A stretch of 64,000 nucleotides of DNA from Ruegeria haliotis (GCF_013377785.1 NZ_JABXWT010000001.1:921533-985532), one strand, 5' to 3'; counted from the stretch's first letter, positions 54,161-63,958 are shown. A program made the numbers and translations. Notes: generated by a model not told the origin, from the letters alone.

Positions 54161-55660
54161 TCAGTCCATGGCTTTGAAGTTGAACTCGCCACCTTCCTTG
54201 ATGCCCGACGGCCAGCGGGCCGTGACGGTTTTGGTGCGGGTGTAGAACTTGAAGCTGTCCGGGCCATGCTGGTTCAGGTCGCCAAACATGGATTTCTTCC
54301 AGCCGCCAAAGGTGTGATAGGCCAGCGGTACTGGGATCGGCACGTTGATGCCGACCATACCGATGTTGATACGGCTGGCAAAGTCACGGGCAGTGTCACC
54401 ATCACGGGTAAAGATCGCGGTGCCGTTGCCGTATTCGTGGTCCATCGCCAGCTTCAGGGCTTCTTCGTAAGACTCGGCACGCACGGTGGACAAAACCGGG
54501 CCGAAGATTTCCTGTTTGTAGATGTCCATATCCGGTGTCACATGGTCGAACAGGTGCGGGCCAACAAAGAAACCGTCCTCATAACCCTGCAGGCTGAAAT
54601 CGCGATTGTCGACGACCAGCTTTGCACCTTGCTCCACGCCGGAATTGATCAGACCCAAAATACGCTCTTTGGCGGCTGCGGTCACGACCGGGCCCATATC
54701 AACGTCATCACCGGCGGTATACGGGGCGACTTTTAGCTTTTCGACACGTGGTACCAGCTTTTCGATCAGCGCGTCGGCTGCTTCCTGACCTACCGGCACA
54801 GCGACCGAGATGGCCATGCAACGTTCGCCCGCTGCACCAAAACCCGCACCAATCAGTGCGTCGGCAGCCTGATCCATGTCAGCATCCGGCATCACGATCA
54901 TGTGGTTCTTGGCACCGCCAAAACACTGCGCCCGCTTACCGTTCGCCGTTGCGCGCGAATAGATGTATTGCGCGATCGGGGTCGATCCCACAAAGGACAC
55001 GCCTTGAATGATCTCGCTGTCCAGAAGGGTATCTACGGCTTCCTTATCGCCGTTGACGACCTGGAATACACCTTTGGGCAGTCCCGCCTCGACAAACAGT
55101 TCGGCCAGCATCAGCGGGACTGAAGGGTCACGCTCCGAAGGCTTCAGGACCACGGCGTTGCCGCAGGCCAGCGCAGGGCCAACATGCCACAGCGGCATCA
55201 TCGCAGGGAAGTTGAACGGCATGATCGAGGCGACAACACCCAGCGGCTGACGCATGGAGTACATGTCGATGCCGGGGCCTGCGCTGTCGGTGTATTCGCC
55301 TTTCAGCATTTGAGGCGCGCCGACGCAATATTCGATCACTTCCAGACCCCGCTGCAGATCGCCCTTGGCATCGGGGATGGTTTTGCCATGCTCGCGGCTC
55401 AGCGCCTCGGCCAGCTTGTCCATATCGCGGTTCATCAAGCCAACCATCGCCATCATGACGCGAGCGCGTTTCTGCGGGTTGGTTGCGCCCCAGGCGGGCT
55501 GTGCAATGGCCGCCTGCTCGATAACGGCAGTGGTTTCGGCCGCGCTGGCCATAGGGCACTTATATTGCACTTCGCCGGTTGCCGGGTTGAAGATATCGCC
55601 GAATCGGCCGGACGTGCCAGCCACGTATTCGCCGTTGATGAAGTGGGTCAGGTCTTGCAT
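54161..55660 (-). CDS. mmsA: CoA-acylating methylmalonate-semialdehyde dehydrogenase
   Basis: Converts methylmalonate semialdehyde to propionyl-CoA with NAD and CoA, the last step of valine breakdown. The 499-residue protein has catalytic Cys in FGAAGERCMAI, NAD-binding GVSFVGSTPIAQYIY and MPDADMDQAADALIG. The C-terminal FGGWKKSMFGDLNQHGPDS is typical of MmsA. The start at 55660 follows GGAG. It is divergent from a LysR-type gene that may regulate it. mmsB is about 6 kb away. Confidence 0.95.
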   Translation of the reverse strand: MQDLTHFINGEYVAGTSGRFGDIFNPATGEVQYKCPMASAAETTAVIEQAAIAQPAWGATNPQKRARVMMAMVGLMNRDMDKLAEALSREHGKTIPDAKGDLQRGLEVIEYCVGAPQMLKGEYTDSAGPGIDMYSMRQPLGVVASIMPFNFPAMMPLWHVGPALACGNAVVLKPSERDPSVPLMLAELFVEAGLPKGVFQVVNGDKEAVDTLLDSEIIQGVSFVGSTPIAQYIYSRATANGKRAQCFGGAKNHMIVMPDADMDQAADALIGAGFGAAGERCMAISVAVPVGQEAADALIEKLVPRVEKLKVAPYTAGDDVDMGPVVTAAAKERILGLINSGVEQGAKLVVDNRDFSLQGYEDGFFVGPHLFDHVTPDMDIYKQEIFGPVLSTVRAESYEEALKLAMDHEYGNGTAIFTRDGDTARDFASRINIGMVGINVPIPVPLAYHTFGGWKKSMFGDLNQHGPDSFKFYTRTKTVTARWPSGIKEGGEFNFKAMD

Positions 55661-55763
55661 CGAAAACTCCTCCGGTAAATTTGTGCGCAGAATAGGCTTG
55701 CAGAAATCTCTTGAACAGAGGCAATGTTTCAAAAGAGCTTTGCAAAAATGCAAAAGGGAAGCG

Positions 55764-56666
55764 ATGAACCCGAATTGGGATGACATGCGGGTCTTTCTGG
55801 CCGTCGCGCGCGAAGAAAGCCTGTCTTCGGCGGGGCGAATCCTCAAGATTGATCCAGCTACGGTCGGACGGCGCATTGCCCGGCTGGAATCCACATTGGA
55901 TGCGCTTTTGTTCACAAAATCGCAGCAGGGTTACATGCTAACAGCGGCGGGTGAGCGCCTGCTGGAACATGGACTGCACGCCGAAGAGGCGATGCGCGCT
56001 GCAGCGGGGGCAATGACGGGCTCGACCAAATCTCTAAGCGGTCAGATCCGGATCGGAGCGCCAGATGGCAGCGCCAACTACCTGTTGCCGCAGGTTTGCG
56101 CCAGAATCAGCAATGCGAACCCCGATCTGGACATTCAGATCCTGGCGTTGCCGCGGATTATCAACCTGTCTCGACGCGAGGCAGACATGGCCATCACGGT
56201 CAGCGCGCCGACCGCTGGGAAATTACTGGTGAAAAAAGTCAGTGATTATAAATTGCACATGGTCACGACGCAGGACTATCTGGATCGTCACGGCCCAATC
56301 CGCTCGGTCGCGGATTTAGGCGGGCACAGGCTGATCGGGTATATCCCGGATATGATCTTCGACCGCGAGCTGGATTACCTGAACGATATTGGTGTGGACC
56401 GTGTCGCCCTTGCATCGAACTCGGTGTCCGTTCAATTGAGGCAGGTTTCGTTGGGAACGGGCGTTTGCGTGGCACATGACTTTACTTTGCCCTTTCATCC
56501 GCATCTTCGAAAAATCCTGATGGATCAAGTGAGTTTGACGCGCAGTTTCTACTTGGTTCGGCATCAGGGGGATCAGCGCAACGAGCGGCTGAACCGCTTT
56601 GCCGAGGCCCTAACGCGCGGTATCCGTGACGAAGTTGCGCGGCTGGAAGCCGATGCTGACGCTTGA
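55764..56666 (+). CDS. LysR-type transcriptional regulator
   Basis: A 300-residue regulator. The N-terminal HTH is WDDMRVFLAVAREESLSSAG followed by DPATVGRRIARLESTLDALLF. The substrate domain (about 95-300) follows, with GQIRIGAPDGSANYLLPQV and READMAITVS. Divergent from mmsA, so it probably controls mmsA in response to a valine-pathway intermediate. Start (MNPNWDDMR) follows AGGGA. Confidence 0.92.
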   Translation: MNPNWDDMRVFLAVAREESLSSAGRILKIDPATVGRRIARLESTLDALLFTKSQQGYMLTAAGERLLEHGLHAEEAMRAAAGAMTGSTKSLSGQIRIGAPDGSANYLLPQVCARISNANPDLDIQILALPRIINLSRREADMAITVSAPTAGKLLVKKVSDYKLHMVTTQDYLDRHGPIRSVADLGGHRLIGYIPDMIFDRELDYLNDIGVDRVALASNSVSVQLRQVSLGTGVCVAHDFTLPFHPHLRKILMDQVSLTRSFYLVRHQGDQRNERLNRFAEALTRGIRDEVARLEADADA

Positions 56667-56726
56667 CAGGTGGCACCAATCGCGCAACGTTTTGGAATAA
56701 GTGTTTTTATTCCGGAGGTGATCTTC

Positions 56727-57164
56727 ATGCTCGTTCAGGCCATTCTGAAATCCAAAGCGACAGAAGGCGTGGTGACGGTCCAATCTTCGGCGACAGTCTC
56801 AGAAGCCGCAAAGATCCTTGCAGATAAGCGGATCGGTACGGTTGTTGTATCGGACGATGGGGGAGAGACGGCAGCCGGTATCCTGTCCGAGCGTGATATC
56901 GTCCGGGAGTTGGCCTCCAGTGGCAGTGGATGTCTGACACAGCCTGTCAGCTCTTACATGACGCAAGACCTTGTCACCACCACGCGGCAGGCGACAGTTC
57001 AAGAGATCATGTCGCGTATGACCGAAGGACGTTTTCGCCATATGCCCATTGTCGAAGACGGTAAGCTGGTCGGTATCGTTACCCTTGGGGATGTGGTCAA
57101 GGCCCAACTGGCTGAACTCGCCATGGAAAAAGATGCGCTGGAAGGCATGATCATGGGGCACTGA
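56727..57164 (+). CDS. CBS-domain protein
   Basis: A 145-residue protein made of a tandem CBS pair: VTVQSSATVSEAAKILADKR, GTVVVSDDGGETAAGILSERD, then LVTTTRQATVQEIMSRMTEG and HMPIVEDGKLVGIVTLGDVV. CBS pairs bind adenine nucleotides. Stand-alone ones sense energy state or regulate partners. No partner is visible in the neighbourhood. Start at 56727 after GGAGG. Confidence 0.92.
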   Translation: MLVQAILKSKATEGVVTVQSSATVSEAAKILADKRIGTVVVSDDGGETAAGILSERDIVRELASSGSGCLTQPVSSYMTQDLVTTTRQATVQEIMSRMTEGRFRHMPIVEDGKLVGIVTLGDVVKAQLAELAMEKDALEGMIMGH

Positions 57165-57249
57165 CTGCAAGGGCTGATGATGTCGCCTCTTGCACCCGCA
57201 GCAAAGTTGTGTTTGCTTGCGCAGAAATTTTATTGCGCAGGAGGGCGCG

Positions 57250-57741
57250 ATGCGGGTTGGATTATATCCCGGAACTTTTGACCCGATCACGCTGGGTCAT
57301 ATCGACATCATCCGCCGCGCGGCGGCCTTGGTGGACAAGCTGGTCATCGGTGTCGCCATCAACCGTGACAAAGGGCCGTTGTTTTCATTGGAAGAACGCG
57401 TGGCCATGATCGAGGCCGAGTGTGCGCATTTGACCGAGCAGACCGGAACCGAGATCGTCGCTCACCCCTTTGAGAACCTGCTGATTGATTGCGCCCGCGA
57501 TGTGGGCGCACAGATCATTGTGCGCGGTTTGCGCGCCGTGGCCGATTTCGAATACGAATTCCAGATGGTCGGTATGAACCGCGTGCTGGATGATTCAATC
57601 GAAACCGTGTTCCTGATGGCCGAGGCGCGGCATCAGGCCATCGCCTCGAAACTGGTCAAGGAAATTGCGCGGCTGGACGGGGACGTGTCAAAGTTCGTCA
57701 CGTCCCGCGTCAATACAGCATTACGCGAGAGGCTAGGCTAA
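57250..57741 (+). CDS. coaD: Phosphopantetheine adenylyltransferase
   Basis: Fourth step of CoA synthesis. The 163-residue protein has the nucleotidyl-transferase motif YPGTFDPITLGHIDII, the substrate segment IVRGLRAVADFEYEFQM and SSxLVKEIA-like ASKLVKEIARLDGD. Start at 57250 after GGAGGG. Its 3' end overlaps the gap stop codon by nine bases in convergent orientation. Confidence 0.96.
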   Translation: MRVGLYPGTFDPITLGHIDIIRRAAALVDKLVIGVAINRDKGPLFSLEERVAMIEAECAHLTEQTGTEIVAHPFENLLIDCARDVGAQIIVRGLRAVADFEYEFQMVGMNRVLDDSIETVFLMAEARHQAIASKLVKEIARLDGDVSKFVTSRVNTALRERLG

Positions 57742-58737
57742 GGCGCCCATCGCAGCAGCTGTGTCGAGCATCCGGTTCGAGAAACCCCATTCGTTGTCAT
57801 ACCAGGCCAGCACGCGCACAAGCGTGCCGTCGGTGACTTTGGTTTCAGCCATAGACACTGTCGAGCTATGAGCATCATGGTTGAAATCCGTTGAAACCAG
57901 CGGGCGGCTTTCAGCCGCCAGTACACCGGGGATTTTGGCCGCAGCTTTTTCGAACAGGGCGTTGATCTCTTCCTCGGTGGTTGGGCGCGACACCTCAGCC
58001 ACCAGATCGACAACCGAGACGTTCGGTGTGGGAACACGGATGGCTTGACCTGTCAGTTTGCCAGCCAGTTGCGGTAGAACCAGCCCCACAGCGGACGCCG
58101 CGCCGGTCGTTGTCGGAATCATCGACAACGCCGCCGCGCGCGACAGATACGGGTCTTTGCCTGCGGTGTCGTGCACAGGTTGGCTTGCTGTATAGGCGTG
58201 AACGGTTGTCATGTTGCCATGCAGAATACCCAGACCTGCGTCCAGCGCCGCTGCAACCGGCGCCAGACAATTCGTGGTACAAGAGGCGTTGGATACGACG
58301 GTGTCTTTGGCGGATAGCTCGTGATCGTTGACACCAAAGACAATTGTTTTCACTCCGCCGTCTCCACGTGCTGGCGCCGAGATCAAAACCTTCTTTGACC
58401 CGTTCTTGAAATGGCGTTCAGCCGCTTCGCGTGTGCGAAACACGCCGGTGCATTCCAGAACGATGTCTACATCGGACCAATTCAGTGCTTCAGGATCACG
58501 CTCGCTGCTCAACCGGATTGGACCGGCGCCGACATCCAGGCCAGTATCAGACAGGGTGACTTTGTTCGGATACCGACCATGCACGCTGTCGAATTCGAAC
58601 AGATGCGCGTTGATCTCCGGTTTAGCCAAATCGTTTATTGCGACAATCTCTAAATCTGTGCGTCCAGATTCCATGACGGCCCGCAGAACGCCGCGCCCGA
58701 TCCGTCCAAAGCCGTTGATTGCGAGTTTGAGTGTCAT
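57733..58737 (-). CDS. gap: Glyceraldehyde-3-phosphate dehydrogenase, copy 1
   Basis: A 334-residue NAD-type GAPDH. It has INGFGRIGRGVLRA (nucleotide binding), AINDLAKPE with the Asp that binds the adenine ribose of NAD, catalytic Cys in SNASCTTNCLAP and the C-terminal WYDNEWGFSNRM. A perfect GTTAGCGCTAAC palindrome lies 43 bases upstream of its start, suggesting control by a LacI-type carbon regulator. A second gap gene lies 0.3 kb further right. Confidence 0.96.
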   Translation of the reverse strand: MTLKLAINGFGRIGRGVLRAVMESGRTDLEIVAINDLAKPEINAHLFEFDSVHGRYPNKVTLSDTGLDVGAGPIRLSSERDPEALNWSDVDIVLECTGVFRTREAAERHFKNGSKKVLISAPARGDGGVKTIVFGVNDHELSAKDTVVSNASCTTNCLAPVAAALDAGLGILHGNMTTVHAYTASQPVHDTAGKDPYLSRAAALSMIPTTTGAASAVGLVLPQLAGKLTGQAIRVPTPNVSVVDLVAEVSRPTTEEEINALFEKAAAKIPGVLAAESRPLVSTDFNHDAHSSTVSMAETKVTDGTLVRVLAWYDNEWGFSNRMLDTAAAMGALA

Positions 58738-58779
58738 GTTGCGCTCCATCTGATTAGCCGCTCGGCATTGGTAAAAGTA

Positions 58780-58791
58780 GTTAGCGCTAAC
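58780..58791. promoter_or_regulatory. Perfect palindrome GTTAGCGCTAAC, probable carbon-metabolism operator
   Basis: A 12-base perfect palindrome upstream of gap copy 1. It matches the type of site reported for the LacI-family regulator CceR in alphaproteobacteria (from memory). Degenerate relatives occur upstream of gap copy 2 at 60133-60175. Confidence 0.55.
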
Positions 58792-58828
58792 AAAGTCAGA
58801 TGAGCCAAAATGTCAAGCGAAACCTCAC

Positions 58829-58972
58829 TCAACGCCAGAAGGCCAGCCAATCCAGAAAGTCATAGAGCTTTTTGCCTAGAAACAATAAATGCTCGGTCCC
58901 GAATGCTGCGAAGTCCAGCATGATCCCACCAAGAATGAGTATCCCGAGCCAGATGGCGATTTGATTTGTCAT
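58829..58972 (-). CDS. 47-residue membrane protein between the two gap genes
   Basis: A short gene read from ATG 58972 (minus strand), preceded by GGGGACAGG. The product MTNQIAIWLGILILGGIMLD, then FAAFGTEHLLFLGKKLYDFL, DWLAFWR is a single membrane helix plus an amphipathic aromatic tail. It lies after gap copy 2 and its terminator-like hairpin. Short genes of this shape recur beside gap in Rhodobacteraceae (recalled, not checked). Function unknown. Confidence 0.65.
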   Translation of the reverse strand: MTNQIAIWLGILILGGIMLDFAAFGTEHLLFLGKKLYDFLDWLAFWR

Positions 58973-58985
58973 CCTGTCCCCGAAC

Positions 58986-59015
58986 GAAAACACCCGCCCA
59001 GATAACCTGAGCGGG
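58986..59015 (-). terminator. Terminator of gap copy 2
   Basis: Nine-pair stem with one G-U (cccgctcag / ctgggcggg on the minus strand), followed by TGTTTT, 29 bases after the gap stop. The 47-residue gene starts just beyond it. Confidence 0.65.
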
Positions 59016-59043
59016 CGAAGCTGTTCAAGCTATCATGGGAAAA

Positions 59044-60045
59044 TCAGTTAAGACGGCCCATGGCAACGGCAACATCGGCCATACGGACCGAAAAGCCCCA
59101 TTCGTTGTCATACCAAGCCAGCACGCGCACCATGCGGCCATCGACAACGCGAGTCTGCTCGGGCGCAAAGATCGAGCTTTCTTCGGTGTGGTTGAAATCG
59201 GTCGAGACCAGCGGCGCAGGCTCATAACCCAGAACGCGCTGCATTGGGCCTTGGGCGGCCTCTTGGACAATGGCGTTCACCTCTTCGACAGAGACATCAC
59301 GCGCGGCGCGGAAGCTCAGGTCGACGGCAGACACGTTCGGAGTCGGTACACGGATGGCAGAACCGTCCAGACGACCCTTGAGGTTTGGCAGGACTTCACC
59401 CAGCGCAGCAGCCGCACCGGTGCTGGTCGGGATCATCGACATAGCGGCAGCACGGGCGCGGTACAGGTCGCTGTGGCGACGGTCCAAAGTCGGCTGATCG
59501 CCGGTATAGGCGTGGATCGTGGTCATGATGCCGTGTTCGATGCCGATACCTTCGTCCAGAACCTTGGCAAGCGGAGCAAGGCAGTTCGTCGTGCAGGAAC
59601 CATTGGATACCATTTTGTCTTCGGCGGTCAGACTGTTGTGGTTCACGCCGAAAACGATGGTTTTGTTGACGTTTTTGCCCGGGGCCGACAGCAGAACCTT
59701 TTGCGCGCCGCGTTCAAAATGTGTTTTGGCCTTCAGCCCGTCGTTGAATTTACCGGTGCATTCCAGAACGACATCGCAGCCATCCCAGTCCAGTTCGTTC
59801 ATGTCATAAGTCGAGAACATCTGCATCGGGCCACGGCCCAGATCCATGGTGTTGCCATTGATGGAGACGTCGCGCGGGAAACGACCGTGAATGCTGTCAT
59901 ATTTCAACAGATGAGCCGAGGTTTCCAGCGGGCCGGTAGCGTTGACCTTGATCACTTCGATGTCGTTACGGCCGGATGCGGCGATGTGCGACAGGGTACA
60001 GCGGCCAATGCGGCCAAAACCATTGATACCGACCTTGATGGTCAT
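59044..60045 (-). CDS. gap: Glyceraldehyde-3-phosphate dehydrogenase, copy 2
   Basis: A 333-residue GAPDH: INGFGRIGRCTLSHIA, catalytic SNGSCTTNCLAPLAK, STGAAAALGEVLPNLKGRLD and WYDNEWGFSVRM. At the cofactor-selecting position it reads KVNATGPLE where copy 1 reads AINDLAKPE, so the NAD-ribose Asp is missing. This suggests use of NADP or dual specificity and perhaps an anabolic role. Copies 1 and 2 are clearly diverged paralogues. Confidence 0.95.
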   Translation of the reverse strand: MTIKVGINGFGRIGRCTLSHIAASGRNDIEVIKVNATGPLETSAHLLKYDSIHGRFPRDVSINGNTMDLGRGPMQMFSTYDMNELDWDGCDVVLECTGKFNDGLKAKTHFERGAQKVLLSAPGKNVNKTIVFGVNHNSLTAEDKMVSNGSCTTNCLAPLAKVLDEGIGIEHGIMTTIHAYTGDQPTLDRRHSDLYRARAAAMSMIPTSTGAAAALGEVLPNLKGRLDGSAIRVPTPNVSAVDLSFRAARDVSVEEVNAIVQEAAQGPMQRVLGYEPAPLVSTDFNHTEESSIFAPEQTRVVDGRMVRVLAWYDNEWGFSVRMADVAVAMGRLN

Positions 60046-60225
60046 ATGACGTCTCCAGATGCGCTTGCTTTGTGGGCCATATAGCCGTGATTGCGCATTC
60101 TCAAAAGGGCAAAAGTGGCATATTTTTAAGGTGGTAGCGCAAACCTCACGCGATTGCGCTAACGCTTGCGCTAGCCGTTGGATCGGTTAGGGTCCCATTG
60201 CGACAGTGAAAGGAAAGGAAGCGCG

Positions 60226-61164
60226 ATGAGTGGTCTGTTGGCCCTGTTGGACGATGTGGCAGGGATCGCCAAGGTTGCGGCTTCCTCTTTGGATGATGTC
60301 GCGGCAGCGGCAGGCAAGGCCGGGGCCAAGACCGCAGGCGTGATCATTGACGATGCGGCGGTCACACCAAAGTATGTGCAGGGATTTGCCCCGGCACGAG
60401 AGCTGCCGATCATCTGGCGTATTGCCCGTGGGTCGATCTTCAACAAGATCATACTATTGCTGCCGGTTGCCTTGCTGCTGGCCAATTTTGCGCCGTGGCT
60501 GATCACGCCATTATTGATGCTGGGCGGGTCCTACCTTTGTTTTGAAGGGGCCGAGAAGATTTTCCATGTCCTGTTTCCCCATGGCAGTCCCACAATTGAA
60601 CAGGATATGGACGTCCGCGATCCCGGTCATCTGGAAGAGCAGAAGATCAAAGGCGCCATCAAGACAGATTTCATTCTGTCTGCCGAGATCATGACCATCG
60701 CTCTGGCGGCGATCGAGGCCCCGAACCTGTGGATGCAAGCTGCAACGCTGGCGGTTGTCGGGATCGGTGTGACTGTGGCCGTGTACGGCTCGGTCGCGTT
60801 GATTGTGAAAATGGATGATGTCGGTCTGTTTCTGGCAGAGAAAGCTCCGACACCGATCGGGCGTGGGTTAGGCCGGGGGCTGGTCAGGGCCATGCCGGTG
60901 GTGATGAAAGTTCTGTCGGTTGTTGGAACTGCTGCCATGCTGTGGGTTGGTGGATCGATTATTATCCATGGGATGGAAGTTCTGGGCTTTGGCTGGCTGG
61001 GACATCATATCCATGACTGGGCCTATGCTATTGGTCATTCTGTTGCGGCCCAGTGGACTGCGGCGGTGGAATGGATTGCCAAGGCGACCATGGACGGTGT
61101 GTTCGGGCTGGCCTGGGGCTTTGTGCTGATCCCGGTAGCCACGAAGCTGTTGAAAAAGCATTAA
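60226..61164 (+). CDS. DUF808 (YedI-like) inner-membrane protein
   Basis: A 312-residue protein. The N-terminal conserved region is SGLLALLDDVAGIAKVAASS, then AVTPKYVQGFAPARELPIIW. About seven hydrophobic segments follow, for example IILLLPVALLLANFAPWLIT, and the C-terminus is FVLIPVATKLLKKH. The family is known as a putative transporter-like membrane protein of unknown function. Start at 60226 after AAAGGAAG. Confidence 0.88.
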   Translation: MSGLLALLDDVAGIAKVAASSLDDVAAAAGKAGAKTAGVIIDDAAVTPKYVQGFAPARELPIIWRIARGSIFNKIILLLPVALLLANFAPWLITPLLMLGGSYLCFEGAEKIFHVLFPHGSPTIEQDMDVRDPGHLEEQKIKGAIKTDFILSAEIMTIALAAIEAPNLWMQAATLAVVGIGVTVAVYGSVALIVKMDDVGLFLAEKAPTPIGRGLGRGLVRAMPVVMKVLSVVGTAAMLWVGGSIIIHGMEVLGFGWLGHHIHDWAYAIGHSVAAQWTAAVEWIAKATMDGVFGLAWGFVLIPVATKLLKKH

Positions 61165-61203
61165 TCAGGGCAGGGCGCGGTTTTGGAACCGCGCCGCTGG
61201 TCG

Positions 61204-61551
61204 TCAATAGCTGTTCGGATTGCCCTTGACGATCACGCCAGCGCCATCGACCGCGCCGTCCTTGAACAGAGTCACCACATTGCCGTCGATTTTCAGATCC
61301 CAGCAATTTTCGGGGTCGGTGCCATAGGTGAAGCACATGCCGTTATCCGTGGCGCGCCATGTCCCCGAATATCCGTCGCCCTTGATCGCGCCGTCAGCTG
61401 AGTAATATTCGCTGAACGCCCCGGTCAGCATGCCGCCCTGATAGGTGTGATCGCCTATCGCGCTCTGGATTTCGCCTTTCGAGGCGAAGCCGGCCGCAAG
61501 CGCCGGTGATGAGATCGCGGCCAGCGCGAGAGCCAAGAAGTTTCGTTTCAT
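61204..61551 (-). CDS. Small exported protein, unknown function
   Basis: A 115-residue protein with a signal peptide (MKRNFLALALAAISSPALAA). The mature domain begins FASKGEIQSAIGDHTYQGGM, then YYSADGAIKGDGYSGTWRAT, CFTYGTDPENCWDLKI and an uncharacterised tail. The two cysteines may pair. The pattern resembles small periplasmic proteins with a one-domain beta fold. No known function. Confidence 0.75.
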   Translation of the reverse strand: MKRNFLALALAAISSPALAAGFASKGEIQSAIGDHTYQGGMLTGAFSEYYSADGAIKGDGYSGTWRATDNGMCFTYGTDPENCWDLKIDGNVVTLFKDGAVDGAGVIVKGNPNSY

Positions 61552-61649
61552 GGTATTTCCCTGCGTTAAGAAGTGCCGGGCACAGATATTGTGGCCGGGC
61601 AGGGGGAATAGGCCACGTGCGCTCACGACACCTCACGATAGCGCGAGCA

Positions 61650-61677
61650 AAAGAGGCGGCCGTTTGGCCGCCTCTTT
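61650..61677. terminator. Terminator of tkt
   Basis: Perfect 12-base stem aaagaggcggcc / ggccgcctcttt with loop GTTT, 24 bases after the tkt stop. Confidence 0.85.
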
Positions 61678-61700
61678 CGTCTGAATGTGGCTTTAGGAGT

Positions 61701-63722
61701 TTAGCTCAGGAGCTCTTTCACCTTGGCAACGGTCGCCTCGGCTGTGATGCCGAAATGCTTGTAGAGTTCACCCGCAGGGGCCGAGGCACCAAAGCTGGAC
61801 ATGCCGATGAACCCGGACTTGGCCTCGCGGCCACGCTCGCCCAGCAGCCAGCGGTCCCAGCCACCGGCGCGGACTGCGGCCTCGATGCCAACGCGGACTG
61901 TACCACCGGGCAGAACGCGTTTGCGGTAGGCTTCGTCCTGCTGCGCGAACAGCTCCATGCAAGGCATGGAAACGACGCGGGTGCCGATGCCGTCGGCTTC
62001 AAGCATTGCCTTGGCTTCCATCGCCAATGACACTTCCGAGCCGGTGGCGATCAGGATGGCCTGACGCTTGGTCTCGGCGTCGGCCAGCACGTAAGCGCCT
62101 TGTGCGGTAAGGTTCTTGGTTTTGTGGTCCTTGCGTACGGTCGGCACCCCCTGACGGGTCAGCGACAGGACCGATGGGCTGTCCTTGAAGGTCAGCGCCA
62201 GTTCCCAGGCTTCAGCCGTTTCCACGGTGTCAGCAGGACGGAACACATAGGTGTTCGGCGTCGCGCGCGAGATCGCCAGATGTTCGACCGGCTGATGGGT
62301 CGGTCCGTCTTCGCCCAGACCGATCGAATCGTGGGTCATCACAAAGACGGTAGGCACCTTCATCAGCGCCGCCAGACGCATCGACGGGCGGGCATAGTCA
62401 GTGAAGGCCATGAACGTCCCGCCATAGGGACGGATACCGCCATGTAGCGCCATGCCGTTCATCGCCGCCGCCATACCGTGTTCGCGGATGCCGTAATGGA
62501 TGTACCGACCCTTGCGGTTTTCCGGCAAGAACACGCCCATATCGGCGGTCTTGGTGTTATTCGACCCTGTCAGGTCCGCCGAACCGCCAACGGTTTCGGT
62601 CAGGATCGGGTTCACGATGCCCAAAACTTTTTCCGACGACGCGCGCGTGGCCAGTTTCGGTTGATCTTCCGAGGCCTGCTTTTTGAACGCACGGATCGCA
62701 CCGGCCAGCTTTTTGGGGGCTTCAAACGCATAAGCGCGGTTGAACTCGGCCTGCTTGCGTTCGGAGATCTGTGCGAAACGATCCTCCCACGCGGCGCGTT
62801 CAGTGGCTCCGCGTGTGCCGATGGCTTCCCATGCGGATTTCACGGCCGCCGGAATTTCGAAAGCGGCGTGCGGCCAGCCATAGCCTTCTTTGGCGGCCTT
62901 CAGCTGGTCCTGATCTGTCAGTGCACCGTGACCCTTGGAGGTGTCCTGCGCCGCGTGACCCAGTGCGATGTGGCTTTCACACGCGATCATGGTGGGCTTT
63001 TTCGACGATTTGGCTTGAGTGATGGCGGCGTCGATGGCCTTGGGGTCATGACCGTCAATTTCGATCACATGCCAGCCCGACGCCGCGAAACGACGCACCT
63101 GATCGGTGCGGTCGGCTATATCGACGGTGCCATCGATCGTGATGTTGTTGTTGTCCCAGAACACGATCAGTTTGCTCAACTCGTGACGGCCGGCGAGGGT
63201 GATCGCCTCTTGGCTGACGCCTTCCATCAGGCAACCGTCGCCCGCGATCACATAGGTATAGTGATCGACGACCTTCTTGCCGTAATGGGCGCGCTGGATT
63301 TCCTCGGCCATGGCAAAGCCCACAGCGTTCGAGATGCCCTGACCCAGCGGACCTGTGGTGGTCTCGACGGCATCGATCAGGAAGTTTTCAGGATGACCGG
63401 CGGTTTTGGCGCCCATCTGGCGGAAATTCTTGATTTCCTCCAGTGTCACGTCGGCGTGGCCAGTGAGGTATAGCAACGAATACACCAGCATCGAGCCATG
63501 TCCCGCGGACAGGATAAACCGGTCACGGTCGGGCCAGTTGGGGTTTGCGGCGTCGAATTTCAGGTGCTTTTCAAACAGCACGGTCGCAACATCGGCCATG
63601 CCCATCGGCATACCGGAATGGCCGGAATTGGCGGCGGCGACGGCGTCAAGGGTCAAGGTGCGGATAGCCGCAGCCTTATCCCAGTGTTCGGGGTTGGATT
63701 TGCGCAGCGCAGTCAGGTCCAC
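61701..63722 (-). CDS. tkt: Transketolase
   Basis: TPP enzyme of the pentose-phosphate and Calvin pathways, 673 residues. TPP-binding motif [13 protein letters not shown] to [11 protein letters not shown]-terminal [20 protein letters not shown], catalytic Glu in the [18 protein letters not shown] segment and the C-terminal domain [14 protein letters not shown]. The start at 63722 is the first ATG of the family. It completes a set with tpiA and the two gap genes in this window. No tandem gap-tkt operon: DUF808 and a small gene lie between. Confidence 0.97.
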   Translation of the reverse strand: MDLTALRKSNPEHWDKAAAIRTLTLDAVAAANSGHSGMPMGMADVATVLFEKHLKFDAANPNWPDRDRFILSAGHGSMLVYSLLYLTGHADVTLEEIKNFRQMGAKTAGHPENFLIDAVETTTGPLGQGISNAVGFAMAEEIQRAHYGKKVVDHYTYVIAGDGCLMEGVSQEAITLAGRHELSKLIVFWDNNNITIDGTVDIADRTDQVRRFAASGWHVIEIDGHDPKAIDAAITQAKSSKKPTMIACESHIALGHAAQDTSKGHGALTDQDQLKAAKEGYGWPHAAFEIPAAVKSAWEAIGTRGATERAAWEDRFAQISERKQAEFNRAYAFEAPKKLAGAIRAFKKQASEDQPKLATRASSEKVLGIVNPILTETVGGSADLTGSNNTKTADMGVFLPENRKGRYIHYGIREHGMAAAMNGMALHGGIRPYGGTFMAFTDYARPSMRLAALMKVPTVFVMTHDSIGLGEDGPTHQPVEHLAISRATPNTYVFRPADTVETAEAWELALTFKDSPSVLSLTRQGVPTVRKDHKTKNLTAQGAYVLADAETKRQAILIATGSEVSLAMEAKAMLEADGIGTRVVSMPCMELFAQQDEAYRKRVLPGGTVRVGIEAAVRAGGWDRWLLGERGREAKSGFIGMSSFGASAPAGELYKHFGITAEATVAKVKELLS

Positions 63723-63958
63723 GGGCGTTGTTCCTTTGGATTACAAGCAGATTGCGGGCTCAATATCATCCACCCCTCAAAGTGCAAGCGGAACCGGCTG
63801 TGACAGGTCTGGGGCGCTTCAACAGCGCAGTCCAAGTTGTTGAAACCAAACAGTGGGTATTTTCTGTCGCATTCCGCTAGACTAGGCACAGGCGGGGCCG
63901 GATTTTGATTCGGATCACCCCGCACCAGAACGAACCTTGATAAAGAGGTGACAGGGGC

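Noticed and set aside
59035..60084. 349-codon plus-strand open frame across gap copy 2
   Set aside because: Antisense shadow; the minus-strand GAPDH motifs are complete.
62478..63473. 331-codon plus-strand open frame inside tkt
   Set aside because: Antisense shadow of transketolase caused by high G+C.
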